From Pontibacillus litoralis JSM 072002 (lineage in GTDB: Bacteria > Bacillota > Bacilli > Bacillales > BH030062): a stretch of 64,000 bases of DNA. The notes below the pieces were generated by a model, which did not search any database, had not been told where the DNA came from, and saw only the letters and a program-made list of their open reading frames with translations. A program made the translations under genes and the position numbers. The stretch is from positions 39,947 to 103,946 of the forward strand of contig NZ_AVPG01000010.1 of NCBI RefSeq assembly GCF_000775615.1, in the 5' to 3' direction. Positions 52,040 to 60,457 of the stretch are shown one piece after another (positions within the stretch are counted from its first letter, which is position 1; every line of letters starts with the position of its first letter).

Positions 52040-53725
52040 TTAAGACGATTGCTTGCTGCGCTTACGAATGCTGTCTATCGTCTCAGAAACGGAAATTTGC
52101 TCTGGATCTGTTTCAACTTCAATTAATGTCGGAACCTTACTTTGAAGCGCTTTCAACAGTACTCGTTGAAAAGATTCTTGATGCTGAACTTTGTATCCTT
52201 CTGCTCCCATATTAGACGCAATCAAGGCAAAAGGTACTGCACCTAATTCAGTGCCGATTGGCTTATGCGGGTAATGAATTTCTTGATGCATACGAATCGT
52301 TCCATACATATTATTATTAAATACAATGATAATGATAGGAATTTGGTACCGAACAGCTGTTTCTAGCTCTTGCATTGTCATCATAAATCCACCGTCACCA
52401 ACTAGTGAAACGACGGTTTTATTTCGATGTGCTAATTTTGCCCCTAGAGCTGCCGGCATTCCATACCCCATCGCACCAGAAGTGGGTCCTACATATGTCT
52501 TCCTTTTCTTGAATTGGTAAAAGGTGTGCAGCCAACCGGCAAAATTGCCAGCATCATTTGTAATGATGGCATCCTCTGGTAGTATTGTTTGCAAGGTTGT
52601 AATTAGTTGCTTATTCCATACTTCGTTATCTTCTTGAAAAGTATGCAAATCCAACGTTTGTTCATACACTTTTCTTCTTCTATGAATCCAATGTTGCCAT
52701 ACAGGTGTTAGTTGAATCGTTGAAAGGGATTCGAGTGCTGCTTTTGCATCTGCAACAACCCCGACTTCTGGTGGGTATACTTGGCCAATAGTATCTTCAT
52801 GAATATCAATGTGGAGTAGTGTTTGATCTTGATGGATGATGGAGTAATCTTGGGTAGTTATTTCCGATAACCGTGTGCCTACAGCAATAATCGTATCTGC
52901 TTCTTTGACGGTTTGTAGAATGTCGGCATTGACCCCTAAGCCTAAATGCCCAACATATAATGAATGATGATTTGGGAATACATCGTGACGCCTGAATGCC
53001 GCCATAACTGGAATGGAATTGTCACTCGCAAAAGTAAGGAGCGCTTGTTCAGCATCTGCCAGCTTCACGCCACCACCGGCAATAATGAGTGGCTTTTCTG
53101 ATTGAAGAAGACAAGCTTCTATTTCCTTTACTTGTTCTTCAGAAGGATGTGATCTGGAACGATGAAATGGTATTCCAAACTCCATCTTTGCTGTTTGTGG
53201 GAGCATATCCTCTGGTAAAGATAATACAACAGGTCCTGGCCTTCCTGACTGAGCGACGCGAAACGCTCTTTGAACAATTTCTGGTACACGAGAAGCTTCA
53301 TTGATCTCAAACGTCCACTTCGCTATATGACTGAAAAAGCGAGCTAAATCCACTTCTTGAAAACCTTCCCGTCCTCTAAAATTCCGATGAACTTGTCCTA
53401 GCAACACGACCATAGGGGTGGAATCTTGATATGCAGTATGAACACCAATGGCTAAGTTCGCCGCCCCTACACCTCTAGTCGCCATCACAACACCAGGCTT
53501 ACCACACGCTTTGGCGTAACCTTCTGCCATAAATGATGCTCCGCCCTCATGCCTGGCAGAAATAAGTTGGATAGTTGGTTCATCATACAACGCATCTAAC
53601 ACAGGCAAATAACTTTCTCCAGGAACACAAAAAACGTTCGTTATCTGTTCTCGCTTCATACATTCCACAATCGCCTCGGCGCCTGTGCATACTTGCTTAT
53701 TTTTCGGCATATGTTGAGAAGACAT
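52040..53725 (-). CDS. Thiamine-pyrophosphate enzyme, possible 2-oxoadipate decarboxylase
   Basis: A 561-aa three-domain TPP enzyme of the acetolactate synthase/benzoylformate decarboxylase superfamily. It has the N-terminal catalytic Glu (VPGESYLPVLDAL), the middle nucleotide-like domain and the C-terminal TPP motif GDGGFMMT...NNN. No small regulatory subunit is nearby, so it is not a biosynthetic acetolactate synthase. In this cluster, decarboxylation of 2-oxoadipate to glutarate semialdehyde would fill the gap between aminoadipate and glutarate (inference). Confidence 0.8.
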   Translation of the reverse strand: MSSQHMPKNKQVCTGAEAIVECMKREQITNVFCVPGESYLPVLDALYDEPTIQLISARHEGGASFMAEGYAKACGKPGVVMATRGVGAANLAIGVHTAYQDSTPMVVLLGQVHRNFRGREGFQEVDLARFFSHIAKWTFEINEASRVPEIVQRAFRVAQSGRPGPVVLSLPEDMLPQTAKMEFGIPFHRSRSHPSEEQVKEIEACLLQSEKPLIIAGGGVKLADAEQALLTFASDNSIPVMAAFRRHDVFPNHHSLYVGHLGLGVNADILQTVKEADTIIAVGTRLSEITTQDYSIIHQDQTLLHIDIHEDTIGQVYPPEVGVVADAKAALESLSTIQLTPVWQHWIHRRRKVYEQTLDLHTFQEDNEVWNKQLITTLQTILPEDAIITNDAGNFAGWLHTFYQFKKRKTYVGPTSGAMGYGMPAALGAKLAHRNKTVVSLVGDGGFMMTMQELETAVRYQIPIIIIVFNNNMYGTIRMHQEIHYPHKPIGTELGAVPFALIASNMGAEGYKVQHQESFQRVLLKALQSKVPTLIEVETDPEQISVSETIDSIRKRSKQSS

Positions 53726-53841
53726 GAAACCCTCCTTTACTATTGCTTCGTTTCATTATTTAAAATGACATTTCATATGCTACCTTTATTATAATAGGTA
53801 AGTTTAAATATTTCAATAATTCTGTATATTATCCATTCCTT

Positions 53842-55428
53842 TTACTTAGCGATCACTTTTTCCTTTGAGGCGTTCATCCGATAATTCGAATTTCCAAGTG
53901 CAACATACACAACCACTAAACTTAGCAATAGGGATATAAGACCGAGCACTACACTGTTTGTTAACCCTAAGACAAGGAAGCTTACTACCGTAATGATTGC
54001 CGCAATTAGTGCATATGGCAGTTGCGTAATGACATGATCGACGTGATGGCAATTCGCCCCTGTTGACGCAAGTATCGTCGTATCGGAAATGGGAGAACAA
54101 TGATCACCACAAATCGCTCCCGCTAACACCGCAGCAAACATTGGTAAAATCATGCTTACATCTGTTGCAACAGCAATTTGCCCCGCAATTGGTACCAATA
54201 TGGCAAAAGAGCCCCATGAAGTGCCTGTTGAAAATGCAATGAAGGCTCCGATTACAAACAATATTACCGGAAGTAAATAAGTTGCCACATTGGACTGTTC
54301 AACTAAACTTGCCAAGTATACACCTGTACCTAAATCCGATATTAGTCCAACAATGGTCCAAGCCAATATTAAAATCGTTAAACTATGTGTCATTGATTTC
54401 GTTCCTTCTAATACCCCAAGTGGAAAACGATCAAGACCAACTCCTCCAGTTTTTCTAGATTGGATCACAAACAAGAAGAAAGTCACTATAAGCCCTGCAA
54501 TACCCCCAAGTACTAACGCTAGAGGTACATTGGCATTTCCAAACACAGTAATAACGTTCACCTCTCCACTCGTTTGCGTAATACCTGAATAAATAATGTA
54601 GACGATAGTGGTCACAAATAGAACTGCTAACGGAAGAAACAAATCTACAACTGCTCCTCGTTCACTCATTGGCAATATCGTTGCGGCACCTACATGATTT
54701 CTTTCTGGATTGGATACTTCCCCTTCTTCAACAGCTTTCCTTTCATGTTGCTTCATTGCCCCAATATCTGCATTACGTATCGCAATGATAAACACAAGAC
54801 CAATCGCAGCAAATGCATAATAATTCATGGGAATCAGTTTCATAAATGCCGAAAAACCTGTAATGTGTGTAATTCCTTCTGCTGCTAGCACACTCCCCAT
54901 TACCCCCATTAAATACGCTCCCCAGCTAGATATCGGTGCAATAACACAAACAGGTGATGCAGTAGAATCCATTATATACGCTAACTTCGCCCTAGAAATA
55001 TGGTGCTTATCCGTTACTGGTCTTGCTACTTGCCCTACTGTTAAATTATTGAAATAGTCATCTAAGAAGATAAGCAGGCCAAACGTTGCGGTCATCAATT
55101 GTGCTCCAACACGCGTTTTGACACGTTTAATCATCCAGTTGCCGAAAGCTTGAGCACCCCCCATCATACTTACAAAAGCGATTAACACACCAAGCATAAG
55201 AATGAAAAGTAAAATATACACATTCCATTCATTAATTGCTCCATCCACGATAAAGACAGCCTTCAATGCACGGCCCATGATGAGAAACGTTTCGCCAATC
55301 TGAAATTGAGCTAACATGAACGCAGACGTTACAATACCAATGATTAGCGCAAGTAGCACCCGTTTCGTCATCAACACTAGTAAAATCGCCAATAATGGTG
55401 GTACTAATGACCAAATCGTATTTTCCAA
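53842..55428 (-). CDS. NhaC-family carrier, candidate lysine transporter
   Basis: A membrane protein of about 528 aa with roughly twelve helices in the NhaC antiporter superfamily (DDYFNNLTVGQVARPVTD and GDHCSPISDTT are family motifs). The family includes Na+/H+ exchangers, the malate/lactate carrier MleN and the predicted lysine transporter LysW. As first gene of a lysine catabolic cluster it is most simply a lysine carrier (inference). The ATG at 55434 is only one base from GGAGG; the TTG at 55428 has normal spacing. No lysine riboswitch is visible upstream. Confidence 0.82.
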   Translation of the reverse strand: MENTIWSLVPPLLAILLVLMTKRVLLALIIGIVTSAFMLAQFQIGETFLIMGRALKAVFIVDGAINEWNVYILLFILMLGVLIAFVSMMGGAQAFGNWMIKRVKTRVGAQLMTATFGLLIFLDDYFNNLTVGQVARPVTDKHHISRAKLAYIMDSTASPVCVIAPISSWGAYLMGVMGSVLAAEGITHITGFSAFMKLIPMNYYAFAAIGLVFIIAIRNADIGAMKQHERKAVEEGEVSNPERNHVGAATILPMSERGAVVDLFLPLAVLFVTTIVYIIYSGITQTSGEVNVITVFGNANVPLALVLGGIAGLIVTFFLFVIQSRKTGGVGLDRFPLGVLEGTKSMTHSLTILILAWTIVGLISDLGTGVYLASLVEQSNVATYLLPVILFVIGAFIAFSTGTSWGSFAILVPIAGQIAVATDVSMILPMFAAVLAGAICGDHCSPISDTTILASTGANCHHVDHVITQLPYALIAAIITVVSFLVLGLTNSVVLGLISLLLSLVVVYVALGNSNYRMNASKEKVIAK

Positions 55429-55550
55429 ATTCATTCCTCCTTATTTTTATAAAAACTGAATATTCAAATATTTCTCTGCATTCAACTATATTCCTTCCAA
55501 TTCTTAATAAAATCTACAAATAACATTACATAGGGATTCCATCTCTAGAC

Positions 55551-55566
55551 GGAGGAAAGTTCCTCC
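55551..55566. promoter_or_regulatory. Palindrome between the nhaC-like and MFS genes
   Basis: GGAGGAA-AG-TTCCTCC is a perfect 7-bp dyad with a GGAA/TTCC core like that of IclR-family operators. A related GGAATGCTTTCC (48406-48417) lies just upstream of the CoA-transferase gene. It is a candidate binding site for the cluster's IclR protein. Confidence 0.4.
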
Positions 55567-55637
55567 CATCGCACGTTAGAGTAAAGTTCCATCACCTATA
55601 TACTAAAGTTATCATTAAGATGAAAGGGATGAGGAAA

Positions 55638-56906
55638 TTGAAACAAACGTTAGCTGTTTTTCGTAATCGCACCTACACCAAAATATTTCTAGCTGCTGTT
55701 ACATCAAGAATAGGTTCTATTGTAGGCATTACTGCATTTATGTTCTATTTATTAGATAGGTTCTCTACCCAACCGGTTTATGCAACGCTAACAGAAATGA
55801 TGTATTCAGCGCCAACATTACTCGTATTCGTATTTACCGGATTTGCCGCTGATCGGCTTGATAGGCAAAAGGTCGCCTATTATGCAGATTTAATTTGTGG
55901 AGGGCTATCCATCGTCTTATTACTATCCATTTGGACGGAATGGATGCCCCTTATCTTTGCTACCTTATTTCTCCGTAGTTCTGTAAGTAAATTTTTTGCA
56001 CCTGCTGAAATGAGTATTGTGCAAGGGGTTTTAACAGAAGAGGAATACACTGCAGCTGCCGGTTTAAATCAAATGATTGCAGGGGTCTTCAGCCTGTTTG
56101 CCACTGGTCTAGGACTAGGTGTTTATTGGCTTGTTGGTATTTCAGGAGCAATTATCATGGATGGAATCTCCTTTTTTCTTTCAGCTGCACTTATAGCATC
56201 TTGTGCTATTCCTGAACATGTCCGTCAACCAAACGGTAAATTCTTTATGAAGGATATTCACTATCGTGCAATCATCATCGATTTTTCAGCTGGATTACGT
56301 TATATTTTCAACCACTCTTTATTAAAGGCACTTATCGGAGGGTTTTTTATTTTCGGTATTGTTAATGGTGCTTTCACCGTAATCCCGATTTATATGTTGA
56401 AATACAACTTAGCTCCAGAAACCTATGAACAATGGTCCGTTATTGTAGGAATTGTTTTTGGTAGTTGTATGATAGTTGGAAGCATATTGTCACCGATGAT
56501 TATTCATAAAATACGGATTCATATTTCCGTTTCTTGTGGGTTAATCATTGCTGGTTTCATTGTCATCGCTTGTGGATTTTCCCAACATATCGCCTTCTAC
56601 ATCTTGATGATGGCTTTACTAGGTTTGTCATTGCCACTGACGAATATTGCAATTGGTGGTTGGTTACCGGCTATTGTCGATAAGAAGATGATGGGAAGAG
56701 TAGAGAGTTGGATTATCCCCATCTCGATGCTATCTCAAACGGCTACTTTAGGTATTATATCCATAGGCTTTCCCTCTTTCTTCTCGATTTCGAGTTTATA
56801 TTTCCTTTGTGGAGTGATTTTACTTATCGTTGGAATTTGTTACACAATTTTGTTACCTAAACTATCAAAAAAACACACAAATTCGCTACATGTACAAGAA
56901 GCATAA
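55638..56906 (+). CDS. MFS transporter
   Basis: An approximately 422-aa major facilitator protein with about twelve helices, of the MFS_3 (enterobactin-exporter-like) type. The loop between helices 2 and 3 has GFAADRLDRQKV, a variant of the GXXXDRXXRR motif. The first ATG (55620) has no ribosome-binding site; AAAGGG is eight bases before a TTG at 55638, which I prefer. Monocistronic with a terminator. An efflux role is likely; substrate unknown. Confidence 0.82.
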   Translation: MKQTLAVFRNRTYTKIFLAAVTSRIGSIVGITAFMFYLLDRFSTQPVYATLTEMMYSAPTLLVFVFTGFAADRLDRQKVAYYADLICGGLSIVLLLSIWTEWMPLIFATLFLRSSVSKFFAPAEMSIVQGVLTEEEYTAAAGLNQMIAGVFSLFATGLGLGVYWLVGISGAIIMDGISFFLSAALIASCAIPEHVRQPNGKFFMKDIHYRAIIIDFSAGLRYIFNHSLLKALIGGFFIFGIVNGAFTVIPIYMLKYNLAPETYEQWSVIVGIVFGSCMIVGSILSPMIIHKIRIHISVSCGLIIAGFIVIACGFSQHIAFYILMMALLGLSLPLTNIAIGGWLPAIVDKKMMGRVESWIIPISMLSQTATLGIISIGFPSFFSISSLYFLCGVILLIVGICYTILLPKLSKKHTNSLHVQEA

Positions 56907-56916
56907 CCACGAGAAA

Positions 56917-56946
56917 AAACACTCAAGCGCCTTTACTTGAGTGTTT
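56917..56946. terminator. Bidirectional terminator between MFS and ComFB-like genes
   Basis: A perfect 11-bp stem AAACACTCAAG / CTTGAGTGTTT with an 8-nt loop; it overlaps the stop of the convergent ComFB-like gene. Confidence 0.8.
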
Positions 56947-57223
56947 GTTTATGATTCGGATATTTACCTACAACATGAATGGCATTAATAATCCGTTTAT
57001 TAATCCACTTAAGGTTTTCTGTTGTATTCAACAATTCGAACGCTTGTCTTCTTCCTTGTTCTGTCGTGACATAGTGGCTCGGTAAAGTATTTAAACTAAG
57101 TGCTAAGATTTCATTTCTACATTGCGTACATTTACAGAACGTTTGATAATCAGCACTATTTAACAATACAGTAATAATGCTAATGGAAACTTCCTCCATA
57201 ACATTTGTAACTTCTCTATTCAT
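56933..57223 (-). CDS. ComFB-family late competence protein
   Basis: A 96-aa protein with the ComFB pattern: NVMEEV start, CKCTQCRNEILALSLNTLPSHYV (three Cys, then the LALxxLPxxYV block). ComFB lies in the comF operon of B. subtilis; its role is unclear, though some relatives bind cyclic dinucleotides. Here it stands alone, away from comFA and comFC. Confidence 0.8.
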   Translation of the reverse strand: MNREVTNVMEEVSISIITVLLNSADYQTFCKCTQCRNEILALSLNTLPSHYVTTEQGRRQAFELLNTTENLKWINKRIINAIHVVGKYPNHKQTLK

Positions 57224-57311
57224 CGTTTCCGTTACTTCCCATCCAAGGTTAATTTAACGTATACCATCATATCGCAAATAGTTACAAATGTTAATGAAAA
57301 AATATTAGAAA

Positions 57312-57629
57312 TCAATCGTGTTGGGCATGGTGTATCGTTTGATGTAACATTCGCATCACATGATCATCATCAATTGAATAATAAATGGACGTCCCTTCCC
57401 TGCGATGTGTCACTAAGCGTAAATTCTTCAAGAAGCGCAATTGATGAGATACCGTTGATTGTTGCAACGATAGCGTATGAGATATGTGTGATACGGATGA
57501 TTCTTGTTGTGATAATAAATATAAAATACGCACGCGAGTTGGATCAGATAAAGCCTTAAACGTTTGTGTGACAATAAATAGTGTTTCCTCATCGAGTTCT
57601 TCCAAATCGATAGGAGTAGAATCAGACAT
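57312..57629 (-). CDS. czrA: CzrA-type ArsR-family metal sensor
   Basis: A 105-aa winged-helix repressor. The C-terminal alpha-5 metal site is intact: Asp88, His90, His101 and His104 have exactly the spacing (2, 11, 3) of staphylococcal CzrA, which senses Zn2+ and Co2+. There are no Cys ligands. It is the last gene after the CDF exporter and a small membrane peptide gene, and a matching operator lies before the exporter. Confidence 0.9.
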   Translation of the reverse strand: MSDSTPIDLEELDEETLFIVTQTFKALSDPTRVRILYLLSQQESSVSHISHTLSLQQSTVSHQLRFLKNLRLVTHRREGTSIYYSIDDDHVMRMLHQTIHHAQHD

Positions 57630-57646
57630 ATCCTCAACCTACCTTT

Positions 57647-57760
57647 CTATTTTTCCTTGTTTTGCTGACCTTTTTTAATAGCTAAGTATAAAAATAAACC
57701 AAATAGTATAAAAACAGAAATCGCCATAACAAATAAACCAACAAACAATCCGTTAAACAT
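57647..57760 (-). CDS. 37-aa single-helix membrane peptide in the CDF operon
   Basis: Between the CDF and czrA genes there is an ATG at 57760, six bases after a G-run, opening a 37-aa peptide. It has one hydrophobic helix (MFNGLFVGLFVMAISVFILF and on to residue 28) and a Lys-rich tail (KKGQQNKEK). A second ATG at 57766 is possible. The place in the operon suggests an accessory of metal export (inference). Confidence 0.65.
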   Translation of the reverse strand: MFNGLFVGLFVMAISVFILFGLFLYLAIKKGQQNKEK

Positions 57761-57771
57761 GATCATCCCCC

Positions 57772-58671
57772 CTATTCATGTTGATGAGCATGTTCTATTA
57801 TACACCCCTCACCTTCATATTCAATCTCAACTGTAATATGAGAAAAATGATAAGCTTGTATAATACGCTTGATTGCTTGCTTCACTTCATAAGTGCCTTC
57901 TTTCGTTACATCTTCTGTAACGACTACATGCGTAGAAAAGGCGTGTTGTTCTCCATCTAACGACCAGACGTGTGTATGATGAATCGACTTTACGTTTGTA
58001 ATATCAAGCAGTTTTTGCTGTATGTCTTCCATGTCAACTTCTTCTGGAACCCCTTCTAGAAACAGTATCATCGTTTTCTTGAAATTAATTATAACATTGT
58101 ACAATATATAGACGGTAATCCCTACCGAAAGCAATGGATCAAGGATAGGTATATCTTTAAACATTAACACAATACTTACAATTAAAACCGCAACCCATCC
58201 AAGAACATCCTCCAGCAGGTGCCATGTCATTACTTTGGCGTTCATCGTGTCACCGCCACGTAATTTGAATACAGCTGCTCCATTTACAATGACACCTAAA
58301 ATCGCTAACATCAACATACCAGTCGCATTCGGTGATTCGGGCTGAAACAATCGTGGTATTGCTTCTGTTAGAATAAAGACAGATCCGACGATTAACACAA
58401 CGCTGTTGATGAGCGCCGCTAATAAAGAAAAGCGTTTATAACCGAATGTAAAATCATTCGTTTGCTCTTTATTAGAAAACCTCTGCAAAAACCAACCTAA
58501 TCCTAAGGAAATTGAATCCCCTAAATCGTGGAGTGCATCCGACAATATCGCAATACTATTTGTAAGCAACCCTCCAATAATTTCAACAATCGTAAAACTG
58601 AGATTAAGAAAAAAAGCAAACCCCATGTTTTTACTATTTTCATCGTGATGATGGTGATGGTGATGTCCCAT
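57772..58671 (-). CDS. czcD: CDF-family divalent metal exporter (CzcD-like)
   Basis: A cation/proton antiporter that removes Zn2+, Co2+ or Cd2+ from the cytoplasm. A His-rich N-terminus (seven consecutive His) precedes six membrane helices with the two HxxxD-type metal-site motifs (SDALHDLGDSISL in helix 2, WHLLEDVLGWVAV in helix 5), followed by the cytoplasmic CDF C-terminal domain with HHTHVWSLDG. At 299 aa it is full length. GGAGGGG precedes the ATG. Confidence 0.93.
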   Translation of the reverse strand: MGHHHHHHHDENSKNMGFAFFLNLSFTIVEIIGGLLTNSIAILSDALHDLGDSISLGLGWFLQRFSNKEQTNDFTFGYKRFSLLAALINSVVLIVGSVFILTEAIPRLFQPESPNATGMLMLAILGVIVNGAAVFKLRGGDTMNAKVMTWHLLEDVLGWVAVLIVSIVLMFKDIPILDPLLSVGITVYILYNVIINFKKTMILFLEGVPEEVDMEDIQQKLLDITNVKSIHHTHVWSLDGEQHAFSTHVVVTEDVTKEGTYEVKQAIKRIIQAYHFSHITVEIEYEGEGCIIEHAHQHE

Positions 58672-58683
58672 ACGACCCCTCCT

Positions 58684-58741
58684 TTAATATATGATTATAT
58701 GTTCATATATTAATGTTAATGTTATTTACACACATTGTCAA
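58684..58741 (-). promoter_or_regulatory. Promoter and CzrA-type operator of the CDF operon
   Basis: A -35 TTGACA (58736-58741) and a -10 TAACAT (58713-58718) are 17 bp apart. Directly downstream, over the start point, lies a 30-bp dyad (58684-58713): arms TTAATATATGA and TCATATATTAA around an 8-bp centre. It contains the ATGAACA-like half sites of ArsR/SmtB operators. CzrA bound here would block the promoter until zinc or cobalt rises. Confidence 0.8.
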
Positions 58742-58747
58742 ATAAAA

Positions 58748-58777
58748 AAAGATAGATGATTGTTTTCACCTATCTTT
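58748..58777 (-). terminator. Terminator of the rhodanese operon
   Basis: AAAGATAGGTGA / TCATCTATCTTT, twelve pairs with one G-U, 6-nt loop, followed by T residues on the minus strand. Confidence 0.8.
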
Positions 58778-58793
58778 TCTATCTTTATTGTAT

Positions 58794-59093
58794 TTATGCG
58801 GTTTTACCTGTCCAAGCCAGCATACCGCCTTCCATGTTAATGACAGTAAATCCTTCACTTGCAAGAAATTGAGCAGCACGGCTACTACGACCACCAGAAC
58901 GACAAACCATTACATATTCTTTAGTTTTGTCTAAGTCATTGACGCGATCTTCAATCGTTCCAAGAGCTATGTGAGTAGCACCTGGGATCATACCCTCTTC
59001 TACTTCCTCATCTTCACGAACGTCAATAATGTTCAATTGTTGGCCTTCTTCTTCTAATTGCTTACGAACTTCTTCAGCTGTTAATGTACGCAT
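58794..59093 (-). CDS. Single-domain rhodanese
   Basis: A 99-aa cytoplasmic sulfurtransferase: IIDVREDEEVEEGMIPGA N-terminal half and active-site loop CRSGGRS with persulfide-forming Cys64. Such proteins move sulfane sulfur from thiosulfate or persulfides to acceptors. It follows the membrane-anchored rhodanese gene in one operon. GGAGG precedes the ATG. Confidence 0.9.
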   Translation of the reverse strand: MRTLTAEEVRKQLEEEGQQLNIIDVREDEEVEEGMIPGATHIALGTIEDRVNDLDKTKEYVMVCRSGGRSSRAAQFLASEGFTVINMEGGMLAWTGKTA

Positions 59094-59114
59094 GTGTATA
59101 TTCCTCCTACATAG

Positions 59115-59483
59115 TTATTTCCAAGCATTCATTCCGCCTTGTACGTTGGTAACGTCGGAAAATCCTGCTTTCTTTAATATTTTTGTGGCAGCCAGACTGC
59201 GCGCACCACTTTGACAAATGACAACAACTTCCTTAGATGTATCAAGGGATTGCGTGTTATGCTTTAATGTTTGTAAAGGGTAATTTTTGAATTCTTTAAT
59301 ATGATTTGCTTGATACTCCCCTGGCGTTCGAACATCAATCCATTGTTTCTGATTTTTGTACTTTCGTAAATCGTCTTTTAATTGCCCTGTTTGAATCGTC
59401 TTTACTCCTTTTGCAGGAAGTAATTTATTTAGAACAAATAAAGCAACTAATAATATCATACCAATAGTAACAATTGTTTGCAT
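59115..59483 (-). CDS. Membrane-anchored rhodanese (YqhL-like)
   Basis: A 122-aa rhodanese with an N-terminal membrane helix (about 3-22) and a cytoplasmic sulfurtransferase domain, active-site Cys90 in CQSGARS. It is first in a two-rhodanese operon directly behind a CsoR/CstR-type operator, suggesting a role in sulfide/persulfide detoxification. Confidence 0.88.
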   Translation of the reverse strand: MQTIVTIGMILLVALFVLNKLLPAKGVKTIQTGQLKDDLRKYKNQKQWIDVRTPGEYQANHIKEFKNYPLQTLKHNTQSLDTSKEVVVICQSGARSLAATKILKKAGFSDVTNVQGGMNAWK

Positions 59484-59506
59484 TATGTTTGTTTCGCCTC
59501 CTCAAG

Positions 59507-59548
59507 TACCCCTAAGGGTATAATAAAATAAATAAACGAAAACGTCAA
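59507..59548 (-). promoter_or_regulatory. Promoter with CsoR/CstR-type operator of the rhodanese operon
   Basis: A -35 TTGACG (59543-59548) and a -10 TATTAT (59520-59525) are 17 bp apart. Adjoining the -10 is the palindrome TACCC-TTAG-GGGTA (59507-59520), the G-tract inverted repeat typical of CsoR/CstR operators. CstR, a persulfide sensor, controls rhodanese genes in other Firmicutes. No cstR gene is present in the window. Confidence 0.75.
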
Positions 59549-60012
59549 CACTTCACACTACAATCAATTTCAAAATTAAACTATCCTTATTGAAATCCAA
59601 CAAATATAAGTGGAGAAGAAGCTAGAAAAGCAATAATTAAAATTACCACTAAAATCCATTAGAGTAGGCCAGACTCCCACACCTTTAGAAATAGTAGTTT
59701 AAATTCAGCAAGTAGTTGTTGTGGAACGAATTATAACTAAAATTGTGGAAAGTGGATGTTAAATGATTACTAATCATGGGTGAGTCTTGTGGAAAGAACA
59801 TTTTTGCTTCCTTCATAACTTAATCAACACTAGCACTATGTAATGCTCTGCCGAAAAGATGAAGAATATACCTTTCAATGGTTAATTAGAAATAGTGCAA
59901 AGACATGAAGCAAATCAAGCTATAGCGAATTTGTTCTCAATCAAACCATTCAAGTCATCTCTTTTTACATTAATATATAAATATATGCTTATATTGTGAA
60001 GGAAGGAAAGCT
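59549..60012. other. Intergenic region without intact genes
   Basis: Short open stretches (for example SGEEARKAIIKITT near 59613, and QRHEANQAIANLFSIKPFK near 59900) have no start or ribosome-binding site and are interrupted by stops, so they look like coding relics. The AT-rich dyad-like stretch around 59970-59995 has no clear role. Confidence 0.45.
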
Positions 60013-60036
60013 ATGGGACTACTCATAGCCCCATAT

Positions 60037-60456
60037 TTATTCACCAGTTTCCGCAAAACGTTTAATTCTTTCTCCAATTTCATCTCGTACACGCTGGAAA
60101 ACCACCCATTTTTCTTCCTCTGTTCCTTCGGCTTTTGCGGGGTCATCAAACCCCCAGTGTTCCCGTTTCACATGAGATGGTGTCATTGGACAACTATTTG
60201 CTGCATCCCCACAAAGTGTAACAGCCAAGGTTGCATTGTTTAAAACCTCCGTATCAATAATTTCTGATTTTTGATCAGAAATATCAATGTCTACTTCATT
60301 CATCGCTTTGATTGCATTAGGATTTAAACCATGAGCTTCAATTCCTGCACTTTTTATTTCCCAATCTTCCCCAAGATAGTGTTTTCCCCAGCCTTCAGCC
60401 ATTTGACTTCGGCAAGAGTTCCCCGTACATAGGAAATAGATTATTTTTTTGTTCAT
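60037..60456 (-). CDS. arsC: Arsenate reductase ArsC (thioredoxin-coupled)
   Basis: A 139-aa low-molecular-weight-phosphatase-type arsenate reductase that reduces arsenate to arsenite with electrons from thioredoxin. The P-loop CTGNSCRS has nucleophile Cys10, and the redox pair Cys82 and Cys89 ([11 protein letters not shown]) matches the staphylococcal pI258 ArsC numbering exactly. AAGGAG precedes the ATG. Last gene of arsRBC. Confidence 0.95.
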   Translation of the reverse strand: MNKKIIYFLCTGNSCRSQMAEGWGKHYLGEDWEIKSAGIEAHGLNPNAIKAMNEVDIDISDQKSEIIDTEVLNNATLAVTLCGDAANSCPMTPSHVKREHWGFDDPAKAEGTEEEKWVVFQRVRDEIGERIKRFAETGE

Positions 60457-60457
60457 T

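Noticed and set aside
53842..55619. Lysine riboswitch upstream of the NhaC-like gene
   Set aside because: Only about 185 nt separate it from the divergent MFS gene, and no L-box-like multi-stem structure with terminator is visible.
59600..59700. Possible gene fragment (SGEEARKAIIKITT and, after a frameshift, LKSIRVGQTPTPLEIVV)
   Set aside because: No start, no ribosome-binding site and no recognised family; noted only as a relic.
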